Shown here: in pieces, positions 42,732 to 52,343 of the stretch
Layout: the number at the start of each line of letters is the position of its first letter
Position numbering within the stretch: the stretch's first letter is position 1
From: Agaribacillus sp965228415
GTDB taxonomy: Bacteria > Bacteroidota > Bacteroidia > Cytophagales > Cyclobacteriaceae
NCBI GenBank assembly: GCA_965228415.1
Contig: OZ245814.1
Coordinates: 1,612,001-1,676,000 of the forward strand
Direction: 5' to 3'
DNA: 64,000 bases
Program-made: the position numbers and the translations under genes
The notes under the pieces: generated by a model
What the model saw: the letters and a program-made list of their open reading frames with translations, nothing else
Database searches by the model: none
What the model was told of the DNA's origin: nothing

Positions 42732-43886
42732 TTAGTTCAATCCACTTAAAATATCCCTGTTGATCCGTTCATTATAGTATTCATAGGTGAAATTGTCAGT
42801 GATTTCATTGACACTCCGGGACATAGCTTTCAGTTCATCCCTGTGATCGAGCATCCATGATAGCTGCTCTTTTATCTCCGCCGGTGAAATATCCTGCAAC
42901 AACAAGCCATTTTTGAGGTGTAAAATATATTGACCGATGCAGGACAAATCCGATACTATCGGCACGCAGCCAAAGGCGGCCGATTCTGCCAGCACCTTTG
43001 GAAATCCTTCGGATAATGATGGCAAACAAAAAATGTGTGACTTGCCATATAATTCGTTTAATGCATCCCTTTTAAGCGGCCCGGTAAAGACATAATCGAC
43101 CTGTAGCATCTCTCCTGCCAGTTGCTCAAAATGCGTTTTTTTTACCCCACCGCCAACCATATAGGCAGTTCCGAGGCCATCGCCTTTCTTAAATTGTGCC
43201 AATGCCTCCAGCAGTCTGTCAAAACCTTTCCTCTCCTCAATTCTTCCAACAAACAATAAATTCAAATCCCCTGAAAAAGATTTGGTGGCAGCTATATCTT
43301 TTGCCTTTTGTAACTCGGCGTTTGTAAAACATGGGTTTTCAAAGCTCACTAAATGTTTTTCCTGGTTTGGCCAGCGACCGTTAATAGTGCCCACCACTTT
43401 TGTGTTTTTCTTCAAATAATTCTTTTGCATTTTATAAGAGAAAGGCGGATTTTCCAGGTCCCAGTTGCCGGCATATTTATACCAGTAAACCGGTCTGGTG
43501 ACGAAATTAGCGATAATCAATGTAAAAAACGCAGGGATGGAAGGCCCCCTCGCATGCACGACATCGCATTTTTTGATATGCCTGTAGACACGATAAAAGT
43601 AGGCGGGTATTTTCCAAAGAATTTTCAATTTCTCCATTAATCCCTTGCCACCAATATTATTTAGAAAAACAAATTTCACCTGGGCATGCTTTAGTGTTAC
43701 AGCACTGTCCTGGATCTTATCGTTATCATGCCGAAAACCGATCCAGGTGATCTTATCGAAAAGCGGATAAAAGTTATCGATTTCTCTTATGACCGGTTCA
43801 AAAGCCAGATTCCTACCGTCAACACGCCACATTGGCGTATCAGATACAATCAATAGGTCAGGCTTTTTTCGTAGATTTTCATGCAT
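42732..43886 (-). CDS. GT4-family glycosyltransferase
   Basis: 384 residues, GT-B fold. The donor-binding half has LNLLFVGRIEERKGFDRLLE, SHIFCLPSLSEGFPKVLAES (the E-x7-E motif) and GCVPIVSDLSCIGQYI. Acceptor domain at the N-terminus with VVHARGPSIPAFF. Last gene of the unit that begins at 49217. Overlaps the upstream GT4 gene by 37 bases. Confidence 0.93.
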   Translation of the reverse strand: MHENLRKKPDLLIVSDTPMWRVDGRNLAFEPVIREIDNFYPLFDKITWIGFRHDNDKIQDSAVTLKHAQVKFVFLNNIGGKGLMEKLKILWKIPAYFYRVYRHIKKCDVVHARGPSIPAFFTLIIANFVTRPVYWYKYAGNWDLENPPFSYKMQKNYLKKNTKVVGTINGRWPNQEKHLVSFENPCFTNAELQKAKDIAATKSFSGDLNLLFVGRIEERKGFDRLLEALAQFKKGDGLGTAYMVGGGVKKTHFEQLAGEMLQVDYVFTGPLKRDALNELYGKSHIFCLPSLSEGFPKVLAESAAFGCVPIVSDLSCIGQYILHLKNGLLLQDISPAEIKEQLSWMLDHRDELKAMSRSVNEITDNFTYEYYNERINRDILSGLN

Positions 43887-44929
43887 TTTTGAAAATAGTT
43901 TTCGGCTGAATAATGCTTGCGATACAAGTCGATCAAATGATGGTACGTTTTCCCGGATAACAGCTGCTCAATACGCTGCGCCCAGGCCTCAACCTCAAAG
44001 TCATCCATAATAAAATCCGGGGTCTCATCCTGTAACTGACTGATCACTTCCCCGGTCCGGAAACTGATAAATGGCAATGCCTGGCAGAGGTACTCAATTA
44101 ATACCAGCGGGCCTGTTTCGGACTTTGCCGTGTGCAGGGCCAAATCATATTTATGCAGTTCCGGTTGTATGTCTACACAGTTATGAATAAAGCTCACTTT
44201 ATCCGATAATCCCGCCCCCTCAATCATTCTTTTTAACTGATCGTGATAGTCGTGATCCACTATTTGGCCGTAAACCGTTAGGGTTACTGCCCTATCTGTG
44301 GACAGGCGATCAGCAACTCTTATGGCAAATTCAATGTTTTTCTCTTTCCTGATGTTAGATACCATGACAAGTTTCACCCCGGTCTTGTCTTTATCAGGCC
44401 TGGGTGGTAATTCTTTCCTGATGATAATATTGGAAAGATAAAAGACCTTACTTTCGGGCATTCCCACTTTATCCCTTGCCCAATCTGCCAGTTGGGTACT
44501 CACACCTATGTAAGCAACTTTATTCAATGCCAGCTTCAGCGCTCTTGAAACGGATTGATCTACATTTATCTTTCCATAATGATCATGAAAAATAATCCTG
44601 GCACGGAATGGAAATAAAAACCTGACAAGCCAGACGTATTTTAAATTGTGCCGCATGTGTACATGCACGATATCATGTTTTTTTGCTTCCTTGCTTAATT
44701 TCCGCATGTGGCCGATACTAAATCTTCCTGTCCGGTTCAGGTCTATTTTCGGAATTTCCTTATCCAGATCATTGCGAAGGTCTCCATGATTCAAGATGGC
44801 CAGGGTTGTCACGGCCTGACCATTCCGAAAAAGTACGTTAGCCAGATCAACCATAACCCTTTCCGCGCCGCCAGCGTCGAGGCGATCAATTACCTGTAAA
44901 ATTTTAAAAGGGGGGGTTAATTGAGCCAT
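43850..44929 (-). CDS. GT4-family glycosyltransferase
   Basis: 359 residues, GT-B fold. N-terminal QVIDRLDAGGAERVMVDLA is the typical acceptor-side loop, and the donor side has LVMVSNIRKEKNIEFAIRVA, ALHTAKSETGPLVLIEYL and PFISFRTGEVISQL. The overlaps of 13 and 37 bases with its neighbours show tight operon packing. Confidence 0.93.
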   Translation of the reverse strand: MAQLTPPFKILQVIDRLDAGGAERVMVDLANVLFRNGQAVTTLAILNHGDLRNDLDKEIPKIDLNRTGRFSIGHMRKLSKEAKKHDIVHVHMRHNLKYVWLVRFLFPFRARIIFHDHYGKINVDQSVSRALKLALNKVAYIGVSTQLADWARDKVGMPESKVFYLSNIIIRKELPPRPDKDKTGVKLVMVSNIRKEKNIEFAIRVADRLSTDRAVTLTVYGQIVDHDYHDQLKRMIEGAGLSDKVSFIHNCVDIQPELHKYDLALHTAKSETGPLVLIEYLCQALPFISFRTGEVISQLQDETPDFIMDDFEVEAWAQRIEQLLSGKTYHHLIDLYRKHYSAENYFQKCMKIYEKSLTY

Positions 44930-46278
44930 TCAATTTTATCTCCTTCAAACATCATTTTAGATGATAATTTCCATGCTTTATTTACCTGGAATAAAACCAG
45001 GGGAAAAATAAATATACTGATAAACGCTCCCAATAGCAGCATAAGCTTACTTCGCTTGAATTTATAGGGCATGATAGAAGGTGGCACAGAATTTAACAGG
45101 GAATAAATGGCCAGTTTCTTGCCAAAATATTTTCTAAATAAAAATAATACACTCGGTATGGGCCTGGGCGCCAGCAGTTTCTTGGGCCTGAAACCATCCC
45201 AACTACCCATTTGCCTCAAGCCGCCGCTTGATACCTTCAAATGTATTCTCTTACCATAAGGATTTGAGATACTAAGAAAGCCACTCAGATAAGCCCGTAA
45301 GCCAAATTCACCATCTCCCATCCGCTGCCCGTCATACTGGCGGTCAAACAAGCCCACTTTTTCGAATACTGCTCTTTTGATCAAAGCGTTGCCGGAGTCA
45401 AACTGGTCGGCCCATCTGAAAAAGCTATAGTTTTCGGGAATTGCCGCCCCTACCGTTGACAGCGATACGCCGGCGGAAATGTCTGCATTAAAGTATTCAA
45501 GCGATTTTAAATGCTCTGCAGTCCAGTCAGGGTCTACCCGGGAGTCGTCATCAAACATCAAAATATACGCGCCACCTGATTGCTGGATAGCCCTGTTTCG
45601 GGCTAGCCATTGTCCTTTTTGATCCTGAAATATCAGCTTAAGCGGCAGTTGTGGAAACTGATCATAAAATGCTTTATCCGGGTTATCAGTTTGATCGATA
45701 ACGATAATTTCATAGGGTGGGATGGTTTGATTTCCCAAATCCAGCAGCGCGTCTTTGAGATATTTATACCTGTTTAGTGTGGGTAGAATAATACTTACAG
45801 TAGGGCTTTCTTTTAAAATTCGGGCATCGTACGAAGCATAAGCCTCATGTTTATGAAAGGGAGCAAATAAATTGGTTCTCCCGGTTTTTGCCCCTCTGAA
45901 AAATGCCGGCAGCTCTTTGAAGGGATTGTGAAAAGTGACCAGTCTTATTATTAGAATATAGATTGACCATGCCGGATTGAAATATTTTCTTACAAATTTG
46001 TAATTGTCGGCAAGACTGGGTTTTTCGGTAAGTTTATCGGCACTCAGCGCCTTTTTTTCGTCGTGGGAGATAATCCCCCTGTTCCAGGCCTGGTAGGAAG
46101 CATCCAGCAACGCCGCCCCCCTGCTATCAAAAGAATGATCGTATATCACGATCTGCTTTTCATTTTCCTCCAGTTGATCATAATCAAGCCAATAGGGTGT
46201 TTTTCCGGCTTCCGGCTTTAAATTAAAATACCAGGTAGGCTTTATGTACCTGGTGAAATGAAAATATTCAAGTAGCAT
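44917..46278 (-). CDS. GT2-family glycosyltransferase with long N-terminal extension
   Basis: The frame opens at 46314; Met13 at 46278 (MLLEYFHFTRYIKP) is a better start. The N-terminal 165 residues are not GT2-like and contain conserved-looking GAALLDASYQAWNRGIIS. The GT-A domain begins at about 175 with VSIILPTLNRYKYLK, VIDQTDNPDKAF, LMFDDDSRVDPDW (the DxD-type metal site) and a membrane helix near the C-terminus. The extension may be a docking or second domain. Confidence 0.88.
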   Translation of the reverse strand: MLLEYFHFTRYIKPTWYFNLKPEAGKTPYWLDYDQLEENEKQIVIYDHSFDSRGAALLDASYQAWNRGIISHDEKKALSADKLTEKPSLADNYKFVRKYFNPAWSIYILIIRLVTFHNPFKELPAFFRGAKTGRTNLFAPFHKHEAYASYDARILKESPTVSIILPTLNRYKYLKDALLDLGNQTIPPYEIIVIDQTDNPDKAFYDQFPQLPLKLIFQDQKGQWLARNRAIQQSGGAYILMFDDDSRVDPDWTAEHLKSLEYFNADISAGVSLSTVGAAIPENYSFFRWADQFDSGNALIKRAVFEKVGLFDRQYDGQRMGDGEFGLRAYLSGFLSISNPYGKRIHLKVSSGGLRQMGSWDGFRPKKLLAPRPIPSVLFLFRKYFGKKLAIYSLLNSVPPSIMPYKFKRSKLMLLLGAFISIFIFPLVLFQVNKAWKLSSKMMFEGDKIEWLN

Positions 46279-46407
46279 ATAAATGACAATAACTATCTGG
46301 CCATAACAAACCAACCAAAATTAGGATATTATACAATTTAAAGAAAATATATTACGCATCATGTAAGGATAAATATATTATTCCATAAATTATTGAAATC
46401 ATGGAAG

Positions 46408-48090
46408 TTAATTTAAACCAGCCAGGTCTATCCTGGCGGAGAAAGGCCCCAGTATCTTCACCTGATCGGGATAGGTGGTTTTTAGTTTTATAATGTCTGA
46501 GCTGGACAGAAACCAACAGACGAACTTTTGGTAGTGAATTGCCTTGCTGATTGCCAATAAAGTGGGTTTATCGTACAATTCAGGTGCTTTGATATGAAAT
46601 ATTTTAACGGTTTCAGCTTCGTTCTCCAACGTTCTGACCTTGTACAGGCTTTCTTTGAAAATGGGATTTTTTTCAGCATAGCCATCACGCAATAAATTGA
46701 CCAGTAGCAAACTGTAGTCATTATTCTGTAGAATGGGCAGGTTTTCTTTTCGTGCCAAACCGATAATGCTGTCTCTTTCGGCATTCGAATGCTTAAGCAA
46801 CGCCCGCCATGCGCCACCCAGTAAAACGCCGCCATAACCCCATACGGGGCGCGGTCCCTCTGGTGTAGGAATGGCAAAGCCGCCATCAACGCCCAATTTA
46901 ATACTGCCTAAACCTATTCTCCTATCAAGTCCCGCATCATTGCCGCTGCCTTTATTTCTCTTATAGCTAACTTCAAAACCCGGCCCCCAGGAGGTATTGG
47001 GACTGTGAATTTTTATACCTATTAGCCAGGGAAGCGTCAAAGCCGTTACAAAGACAATGCTCGCTACGGAGACCTTTCTATGAAATAACTTAACCTGGTA
47101 CCGGTTACTTTCCAGGAAAAAATTAACCCCAAAGTACGCGATGAAAAACAATCCCGGAAATGCCATAATCAGTCCTTTTGGCAACAATGAAAATCCAAAA
47201 TACAACTTTGGCAAAAAACCCGACAGGCCCAGGAATATAAAAGACCATTGCCGGTCAATCACCAGTCTGATAAATCCGGCTGCCAAACACAACACAAAGA
47301 CCGGTGTAAACAGGGAGATAGCCACCCCGGTCTGTTGAAGATAGCTTACCTGCTTGTTCCCTAAATAGGCTTTGGCCCATTGAATTATTCCCATAATTCT
47401 ATTGGGGGCATAACCCGACAGGTATATAAAAAAAACAACAGCAATGATTGCCAGGACCGACCAGCCTCCTAATTTCAGAAGGTTCAGGTAATTCCACAAT
47501 GGCTTCCCCCAAACAATAAAGAAGATGTCCACAAATATCACAATGCCGTACACCGCAACATCCCATCGAAAGGAAGCTCCCAAACCATACAAAAGAAAAG
47601 CACCTGCAAACCAGCCAAGGTGCTGACCCTCTTTTTCAAAAAAACGCCTGGCCATCAAATGACCAGCCAGAATGAAAGACATAGCTAGCGTAGAAGGCGT
47701 GTAGATTAATCCAAAAAACAATAGTTCCGGCACCATTAAGGGCAACAATGGTATAAAAAAGAGAAAGTTTTTATGAAGGCCGGAAGGAAGCCACTGGGCT
47801 ATAAGTTTTAATGTCAGTACAACAAAAAATATCGCCGATAAAGCTGACAGGCCGATAGCCACGAATCGGAGTAACGGTTCCCCTGTGGGTAAAATTCCCA
47901 GCAATACGTCCATCATGCCGTGATAGGGGCTGTAGGGTTGCTGAAAATCCGGGTTTCTTCCCAGAGCGTGATAAGCTACCGTGGCTGCATCATCGCCTTC
48001 CGCATAAATGAACGTCAGCGCGCACGCATAGACAAGCGCAAAGATTGCTGCCACAGACAAATAGGGGTATTTGTGAATCAGCTTCAGCAT
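46408..48090 (-). CDS. multi-membrane protein, probable GT-C glycosyltransferase
   Basis: 560 residues with about ten membrane helices. No full family signature is visible. An early loop has YAEGDDAATVAYHALGRNPD, where the acidic pair is a typical GT-C catalytic location, and PYSPYHGMMDVLLG follows. The soluble C-terminal 180 residues include a Gly-rich part (about 400-425, RPVWGYGGVLLGGAW). The 7-base overlap with the aminotransferase gene and the following GT2 genes suggest it transfers a lipid-linked sugar on the periplasmic side. Confidence 0.75.
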   Translation of the reverse strand: MLKLIHKYPYLSVAAIFALVYACALTFIYAEGDDAATVAYHALGRNPDFQQPYSPYHGMMDVLLGILPTGEPLLRFVAIGLSALSAIFFVVLTLKLIAQWLPSGLHKNFLFFIPLLPLMVPELLFFGLIYTPSTLAMSFILAGHLMARRFFEKEGQHLGWFAGAFLLYGLGASFRWDVAVYGIVIFVDIFFIVWGKPLWNYLNLLKLGGWSVLAIIAVVFFIYLSGYAPNRIMGIIQWAKAYLGNKQVSYLQQTGVAISLFTPVFVLCLAAGFIRLVIDRQWSFIFLGLSGFLPKLYFGFSLLPKGLIMAFPGLFFIAYFGVNFFLESNRYQVKLFHRKVSVASIVFVTALTLPWLIGIKIHSPNTSWGPGFEVSYKRNKGSGNDAGLDRRIGLGSIKLGVDGGFAIPTPEGPRPVWGYGGVLLGGAWRALLKHSNAERDSIIGLARKENLPILQNNDYSLLLVNLLRDGYAEKNPIFKESLYKVRTLENEAETVKIFHIKAPELYDKPTLLAISKAIHYQKFVCWFLSSSDIIKLKTTYPDQVKILGPFSARIDLAGLN

Positions 48091-49217
48091 TGACTGTAAA
48101 ATTCATAAATAAGTTTGATAATCAACTCCTGGTCATCCGGGCCTAATTCGTAATAAAAAGGCAGACGCAAAAGGTGATCGCTATAGTAATCCGTCATAGG
48201 CAGCTGTCTTTGATCATGTATTTTATGAAAGAAAGTGCTTTTATGCAATGATAAGTAATGAAACACCGCTAATATATCATGCTTTTTAAGATGTTGGATC
48301 AAACCCTGACGTTCCTCCTCTGAGCGACAAAGTATATAAAACATATGTCCGTTATTGGTGGCATATTCCGGGATTACCGGCAGTTTGATGTATCCTTCCT
48401 CTGCCAATTTGGTCAACGCCTTGTGATAAATAGACCAAATCTCCTTTCTTCTTTGCTGGATTTTTTCCAAATTCTCCAGCTGCGCCAACAAAATGGCGGC
48501 GGTCACATCGGCGGGCAGAAAAGAAGAGCCTATATCCACCCAGCCATATTTATCAATTTCTCCTCTGAAGAACGCCGACCGGTTGGTGCCTTTCTCCCGT
48601 ATGATTTCGGCGCGATCCATGAATTTTTCATTATTAATGACAATCATCCCGCCTTCCCCGGAAATGATATTTTTGGTTTCGTGAAATGAGAAAGCTGCCA
48701 AATCGCCAATAGCCCCCAGCGGTTGATCGCGATAATAACTATCAATAGCCTGTGCGGCATCCTCAATGACATATAACCCGTATTTTGTAGCCAGGTCCAT
48801 AACTTTTTGCATATCATTGGCAATACCGGCATAATGTACGACAACAATGGCTTTTGTTTTTTCAGTAATCAGGCCCTCAATCTGATCAACATCCAGGTTT
48901 GGGTTATTAGCGCTACTATCTGCAAAAACAATGCGGGCATTTCTAAGCACAAAGGCATTTGCAGAAGAGACAAAGGTATAGGAAGGGATAATTACCTCGT
49001 CTCCTTCTTTTATATCAATTAAAATGGCAGCCATTTCCAGGGCGTCAGTACACGAAGTAGTGAGCAACACCTTTTTAAAACCGAACTTATTTTCAAAAAA
49101 TTCATGACATTTTTTGGTAAAAGCGCCATCGCCGGAAATTTTGCCGTTCCTTACCGCCTGCTCGATGTATTTGGTTTCTTTGCCTGTAAAATATGGTTTA
49201 TTAAAAGGTATTTTCAT
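48084..49217 (-). CDS. rffA: dTDP-4-amino-4,6-dideoxygalactose transaminase
   Basis: 377 residues, PLP-dependent. It closely fits RffA/WecE: N-terminal IPFNKPYFTGKETKYIEQAV, the PLP-contacting Asp in VIEDAAQAIDSYY, and predicted Schiff-base Lys182 in FSFHETKNIISGEGG. The enzyme converts dTDP-4-keto-6-deoxyglucose to the 4-amino sugar (dTDP-Fuc4N). No rmlA/rmlB genes are in the window. It heads the unit 49217-42732, and its ATG sits in the leader stem. Confidence 0.9.
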   Translation of the reverse strand: MKIPFNKPYFTGKETKYIEQAVRNGKISGDGAFTKKCHEFFENKFGFKKVLLTTSCTDALEMAAILIDIKEGDEVIIPSYTFVSSANAFVLRNARIVFADSSANNPNLDVDQIEGLITEKTKAIVVVHYAGIANDMQKVMDLATKYGLYVIEDAAQAIDSYYRDQPLGAIGDLAAFSFHETKNIISGEGGMIVINNEKFMDRAEIIREKGTNRSAFFRGEIDKYGWVDIGSSFLPADVTAAILLAQLENLEKIQQRRKEIWSIYHKALTKLAEEGYIKLPVIPEYATNNGHMFYILCRSEEERQGLIQHLKKHDILAVFHYLSLHKSTFFHKIHDQRQLPMTDYYSDHLLRLPFYYELGPDDQELIIKLIYEFYSQC

Positions 49218-49252
49218 GTGTTAATGATCTTTTTAATTGGTCACATGGAACC
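49215..49252 (-). promoter_or_regulatory. start-codon stem leader, copy D
   Basis: On the minus strand GGTTCCATGTGACCAAT is followed by TTAACACATG, whose ATG starts rffA. CATGTG (49242-49247) pairs with CACATG (49215-49220) across 21 bases. The ATG inside CATGTG is followed at once by TGA, so it would be a start-stop codon pair. The upstream region is similar to that of copy C. Confidence 0.7.
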
Positions 49253-49284
49253 GCGAATATTATTATAATTCCCTTTTGTGTCGA

Positions 49285-49305
49285 TTAAGTTATGCTCGGT
49301 TTCAT
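49285..49305 (-). other. possible six-codon leader peptide MKPSIT
   Basis: Counterpart of the frame at 42533-42553: ATGAAACCGAGC, two more codons and TAA, 32 bases upstream of the GGTTCC box of copy D. Only synonymous or conservative third-position changes separate the two copies. Translation is not shown. Confidence 0.3.
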
Positions 49306-49384
49306 GAATAGATTTGGTTGATGGGTGATGGTCCTTTACTGGGGGTCGTAAATATCGCTATCTGGAATCAATTAATTTAGAGGA

Positions 49385-50356
49385 TTATTTTTTTGTATCT
49401 GAATGAGACAATCTTTTTTGATAATGAACAGCCCTGACGACAAATTGGCTGACTTTTGAGGATTCTTTCAACAACCTGGAAATGTATTCTCCCAGAATAG
49501 AAAAAAACACCAGAAATAAAGCATTATAAAAAGAAATGAGGACAACCAGGGTAGTCCAGCCCTCCGGTGCCTCACCGATAAATAACTGCCGGAAAATGTA
49601 AACCATACCTATGATAAACGAGATAATGGAAATAATAAAGCCAAAAACACCAATGGCCCGAAGAGGAATGGCCGAATAGTTAATCAATAAATTAAACGAC
49701 AGCTTAATTAGTTTTCGCAAATTGTAATTCGACCTGCCATAACGCCTCGACTGATGCTCCACTTCGTGGTTTCCCACGGATCGGGTAACCGTTAACAACA
49801 TGCCTGAAATATAAGGAAACGGGGTTTTCATAGTTTTGACCTCATCGACAATTTCTTTTTTGATAATTCGAAAACTTGAAAAGCGCAACTTATTCTTAAG
49901 ACTAAAAATCTTGCGATTCAATTTTCGGATCATCAAGCTTCCCAGGTTTTTGTAGGCCTTATGATTTTTTTCTTCGGGGATCCCGAATACCACATCATAG
50001 CCTTCGTTCAACTTCTCGAAAATCGCGGGGATCTCCTCGGGAGGGTTTTGCAAATCGTCGTCTATGGTGATAACATAATCACCACTACAATAATTAAAAC
50101 CACAAATGACAGCGTTGTGCTGCCCATAATTTCTCAGCAGATCTACAATAACGGTATCTTCCGGATGGGCTTTATGAATGTCTCTAAGCACTGCATAGCT
50201 TCCATCGCTACTATAGTCATTTACAAAAATAATTTCAAAGGCATGCCCCATTTTTGCAAACACTGCTGAAATCCTTTGATACAATTCTTCCAGGGATCGC
50301 TCGCTGTTGTAAACAGGCACTACTACCGAAAATGCAGGTGTTTTTATTGGCTCCAT
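49385..50356 (-). CDS. GT2-family glycosyltransferase, DPM/ArnC-like
   Basis: 323 residues. The GT-A domain has FSVVVPVYNSERSLEELY, FVNDYSSDGSYAVL and VITIDDDLQNPPEEIP (the Asp-rich metal site at about 95-99). Two membrane helices lie at about 230-255 and 265-290. This arrangement is that of enzymes that load a sugar onto polyprenyl phosphate for later periplasmic transfer. It would supply the GT-C proteins of the cluster. First gene of the cluster in transcription order. Confidence 0.93.
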   Translation of the reverse strand: MEPIKTPAFSVVVPVYNSERSLEELYQRISAVFAKMGHAFEIIFVNDYSSDGSYAVLRDIHKAHPEDTVIVDLLRNYGQHNAVICGFNYCSGDYVITIDDDLQNPPEEIPAIFEKLNEGYDVVFGIPEEKNHKAYKNLGSLMIRKLNRKIFSLKNKLRFSSFRIIKKEIVDEVKTMKTPFPYISGMLLTVTRSVGNHEVEHQSRRYGRSNYNLRKLIKLSFNLLINYSAIPLRAIGVFGFIISIISFIIGMVYIFRQLFIGEAPEGWTTLVVLISFYNALFLVFFSILGEYISRLLKESSKVSQFVVRAVHYQKRLSHSDTKK

Positions 50357-50697
50357 GTATTACAAAAATCTCTTCGGTATTTTTGACTGTAAGATTAACC
50401 AAAATCTTCTACAATTGTTACTTTTTATATCAAACTAAACCAGTCATTTTCCAAGAAAGGCAAAAGTTATTCAAAAACCGGGATAAAAGAGCGCCATAAA
50501 TCACATGGAACCCGAACTTAGCTTATACTGTTTTAGCGACTTGAAAGCTGATAATTCACAAAAATCCGGCCCGGGATGCAGGAATAAATTATGGCCTTAA
50601 AATACTTACCGGATGAATGAAATGACCATTTTAAACGTTACACCGTTGATTACTATAATTAATTTTAAAAATTGCAGTATCTTTTCTTAGTTTCGTA
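50357..50697. other. intergenic region between divergent genes
   Basis: This stretch of 341 bases holds the start of the polysaccharide cluster (minus) and the promoter of the DUF4159 gene (plus). On the minus strand an isolated GGTTCCATGTG lies at 50502-50512, matching the left arm of the leader element but without the matching arm at a start codon close by. No RNA gene is seen. Confidence 0.6.
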
Positions 50698-50724
50698 TTG
50701 AGTATCGATATTAAAACTTTTCCT

Positions 50725-51390
50725 ATGAAAAAGTGTCTTTTGATGTCTGTCACTGTATTGGTGACGCTTAGCGGGATTGCACAATCGCAGAGGAGTTCTA
50801 TTCAAATAGCCAAATTAAAATATAATGGCGGCGGAGATTGGTATGCCAATAAAACGGCCTTACCCAATTTAATTTCGTTTTGCAATGAACATATTAATAC
50901 AAATATTCAATCAAACGATAAGGTGGTCGATGTTGGCAGCCCGGAGCTTTTTTTCTTTCCCTACATTTATATGACCGGCCATGGGAATGTCGTTTTCAGC
51001 CAGGGTGAAGCGCAGAACCTAAGGAAATACCTGTTATCCGGCGGTTTTTTACACATTGATGACAATTATGGTCTCGACCAGTTTGTTCGGCTCGAAATGA
51101 AAAAAGTATTTCCGGAACTGGAGTTTACGGAACTTCCCTATAGTCATCCGATCTATCACCAAAAATTCAAATTCCCGGAAGGACTGCCGAAAATCCATGA
51201 ACACGATGGAAAACCGCCTCAGGGCTTTGGATTAATATTCCAGGGTCGCTTGTTGTGTTTTTATTCCTATGAAAGTGATCTGGGCAATGGTTGGGAAGAT
51301 CAGTCTATTTACAATGATTCTGAGGAAGTGCGGCAAAAAGCCCTGAAGATGGGCGCAAATATCCTCAGCTTTGCTTTTACCCAAGATTAA
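50725..51390 (+). CDS. DUF4159 protein with signal peptide
   Basis: 221 residues from Met10 of the frame that opens at 50698. Met10 (MKKCLLMSVTVLVTLS) starts a signal peptide ending near GIAQS. The body matches DUF4159: IAKLKYNGGGDWYANKTAL, FFFPYIYMTGHGNVVFS, LRKYLLSGGFLHIDDNYG and SHPIYHQKF. This family has a class-I glutamine amidotransferase-like fold and unknown function, and is common in Bacteroidota. It stands alone upstream of the TonB-domain lipoprotein gene. Confidence 0.9.
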   Translation: MKKCLLMSVTVLVTLSGIAQSQRSSIQIAKLKYNGGGDWYANKTALPNLISFCNEHINTNIQSNDKVVDVGSPELFFFPYIYMTGHGNVVFSQGEAQNLRKYLLSGGFLHIDDNYGLDQFVRLEMKKVFPELEFTELPYSHPIYHQKFKFPEGLPKIHEHDGKPPQGFGLIFQGRLLCFYSYESDLGNGWEDQSIYNDSEEVRQKALKMGANILSFAFTQD

Positions 51391-51440
51391 ATGCGGAATT
51401 CCAGAAGAAATGAATTCGATTAACTAAATTATTAAAAACA

Positions 51441-51478
51441 AAACTATTATTTTAGTTTGAAAACTAATTATTTAGTTT
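51441..51478. promoter_or_regulatory. alternating half-sites, candidate BlaI-type operator
   Basis: AAACTA (51441-51446), TTAGTTT (51452-51458), AAACTAA (51461-51467) and TTAGTTT (51472-51478) form overlapping dyads 44 bases upstream of the TonB-domain lipoprotein gene. The BlaI-type repressor gene lies downstream. BlaI-family repressors bind short dyads of this kind, but this specific motif is not one I know. Confidence 0.45.
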
Positions 51479-51521
51479 TACCTTTAATAAATTAAAGTTT
51501 AACACAACTAATTCATTACTT

Positions 51522-52196
51522 ATGAAAAGCATTTCTTTCCTTACATTTATTGGTCTCTTGTTACTCTTCTCAGCCTGTGAAGACGAGACAATTAACAATA
51601 TGGAGGATATCAATGATCAGTGGACTGAAACAAACGCCGAAAATCAGGAGCTGATGGAGCGTATCCAGCAAATCATGTTTAAATACAATGCTCATAGCTA
51701 CCAGTATACCGGGCCTGAAAATGGTGAGAGTAACGGGGTGGTAGTACTGCTTGACGCCCGGAAACAACCGATAAAAGGCGTCCCCACTCAGGATCTGAAT
51801 AGAATGGCTTCCGCATTGACTTCGATTCGTATTGTTCAAAAAGACATGGCGCAATTGCAGGATGTAGATGAAATCTTTACGGTGGTAGAGGAGCAGCCTA
51901 AGCCCAAAGAGGGCATGGGGCAATACTTTCAATATATTGCGCAAAACTTAAAATATCCCGAACAAGCCAGAAAAATGGGCATAGAGGGAAAAGTATTTGT
52001 GGAATTTGTGGTGAACGACTTTGGAGAAATTACTAACGTGAAGGTATTAAAGGGCATAGGTGCCGGCTGCGACGAAGCGGCCAAAAAAGTCGTTGAAAAC
52101 TCGGCCCCCTGGCAGCCCGGCAGACAAAAAGGTCAGGCTGTAAAAGTCAGGATGGTGCTTCCGATAACTTTCAAATTAAATGATGAAAAAGGTTAA
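51522..52196 (+). CDS. TonB C-terminal domain lipoprotein
   Basis: 224 residues. The signal peptide ends at the lipobox LFSAC (Cys19). The C-terminal 90 residues (about 130-222) are a TonB_C domain: NLKYPEQARKMGIEGKVFVE, KGIGAGCDEAAKKVV and VRMVLPITFKL. This domain is very similar to the C-terminal domain of the M56 protein at 52714. It lacks a transmembrane TonB helix, so it is unlikely to be a classic energy transducer. It may work with that sensor on the periplasmic side. Confidence 0.88.
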   Translation: MKSISFLTFIGLLLLFSACEDETINNMEDINDQWTETNAENQELMERIQQIMFKYNAHSYQYTGPENGESNGVVVLLDARKQPIKGVPTQDLNRMASALTSIRIVQKDMAQLQDVDEIFTVVEEQPKPKEGMGQYFQYIAQNLKYPEQARKMGIEGKVFVEFVVNDFGEITNVKVLKGIGAGCDEAAKKVVENSAPWQPGRQKGQAVKVRMVLPITFKLNDEKG

Positions 52197-52343
52197 ATCT
52201 ATAAGCTAACTGGTTTGGTGGCAGCATCTTAGCTACGCCTGTATTGGCAGCCAGGTTTAACAGAAAATTGTTACCAGATGAATATTATACCTTTTCTGAT
52301 AAATCGTTATCTTTAAATTTCAATGCGCCACCAATCATTAACC

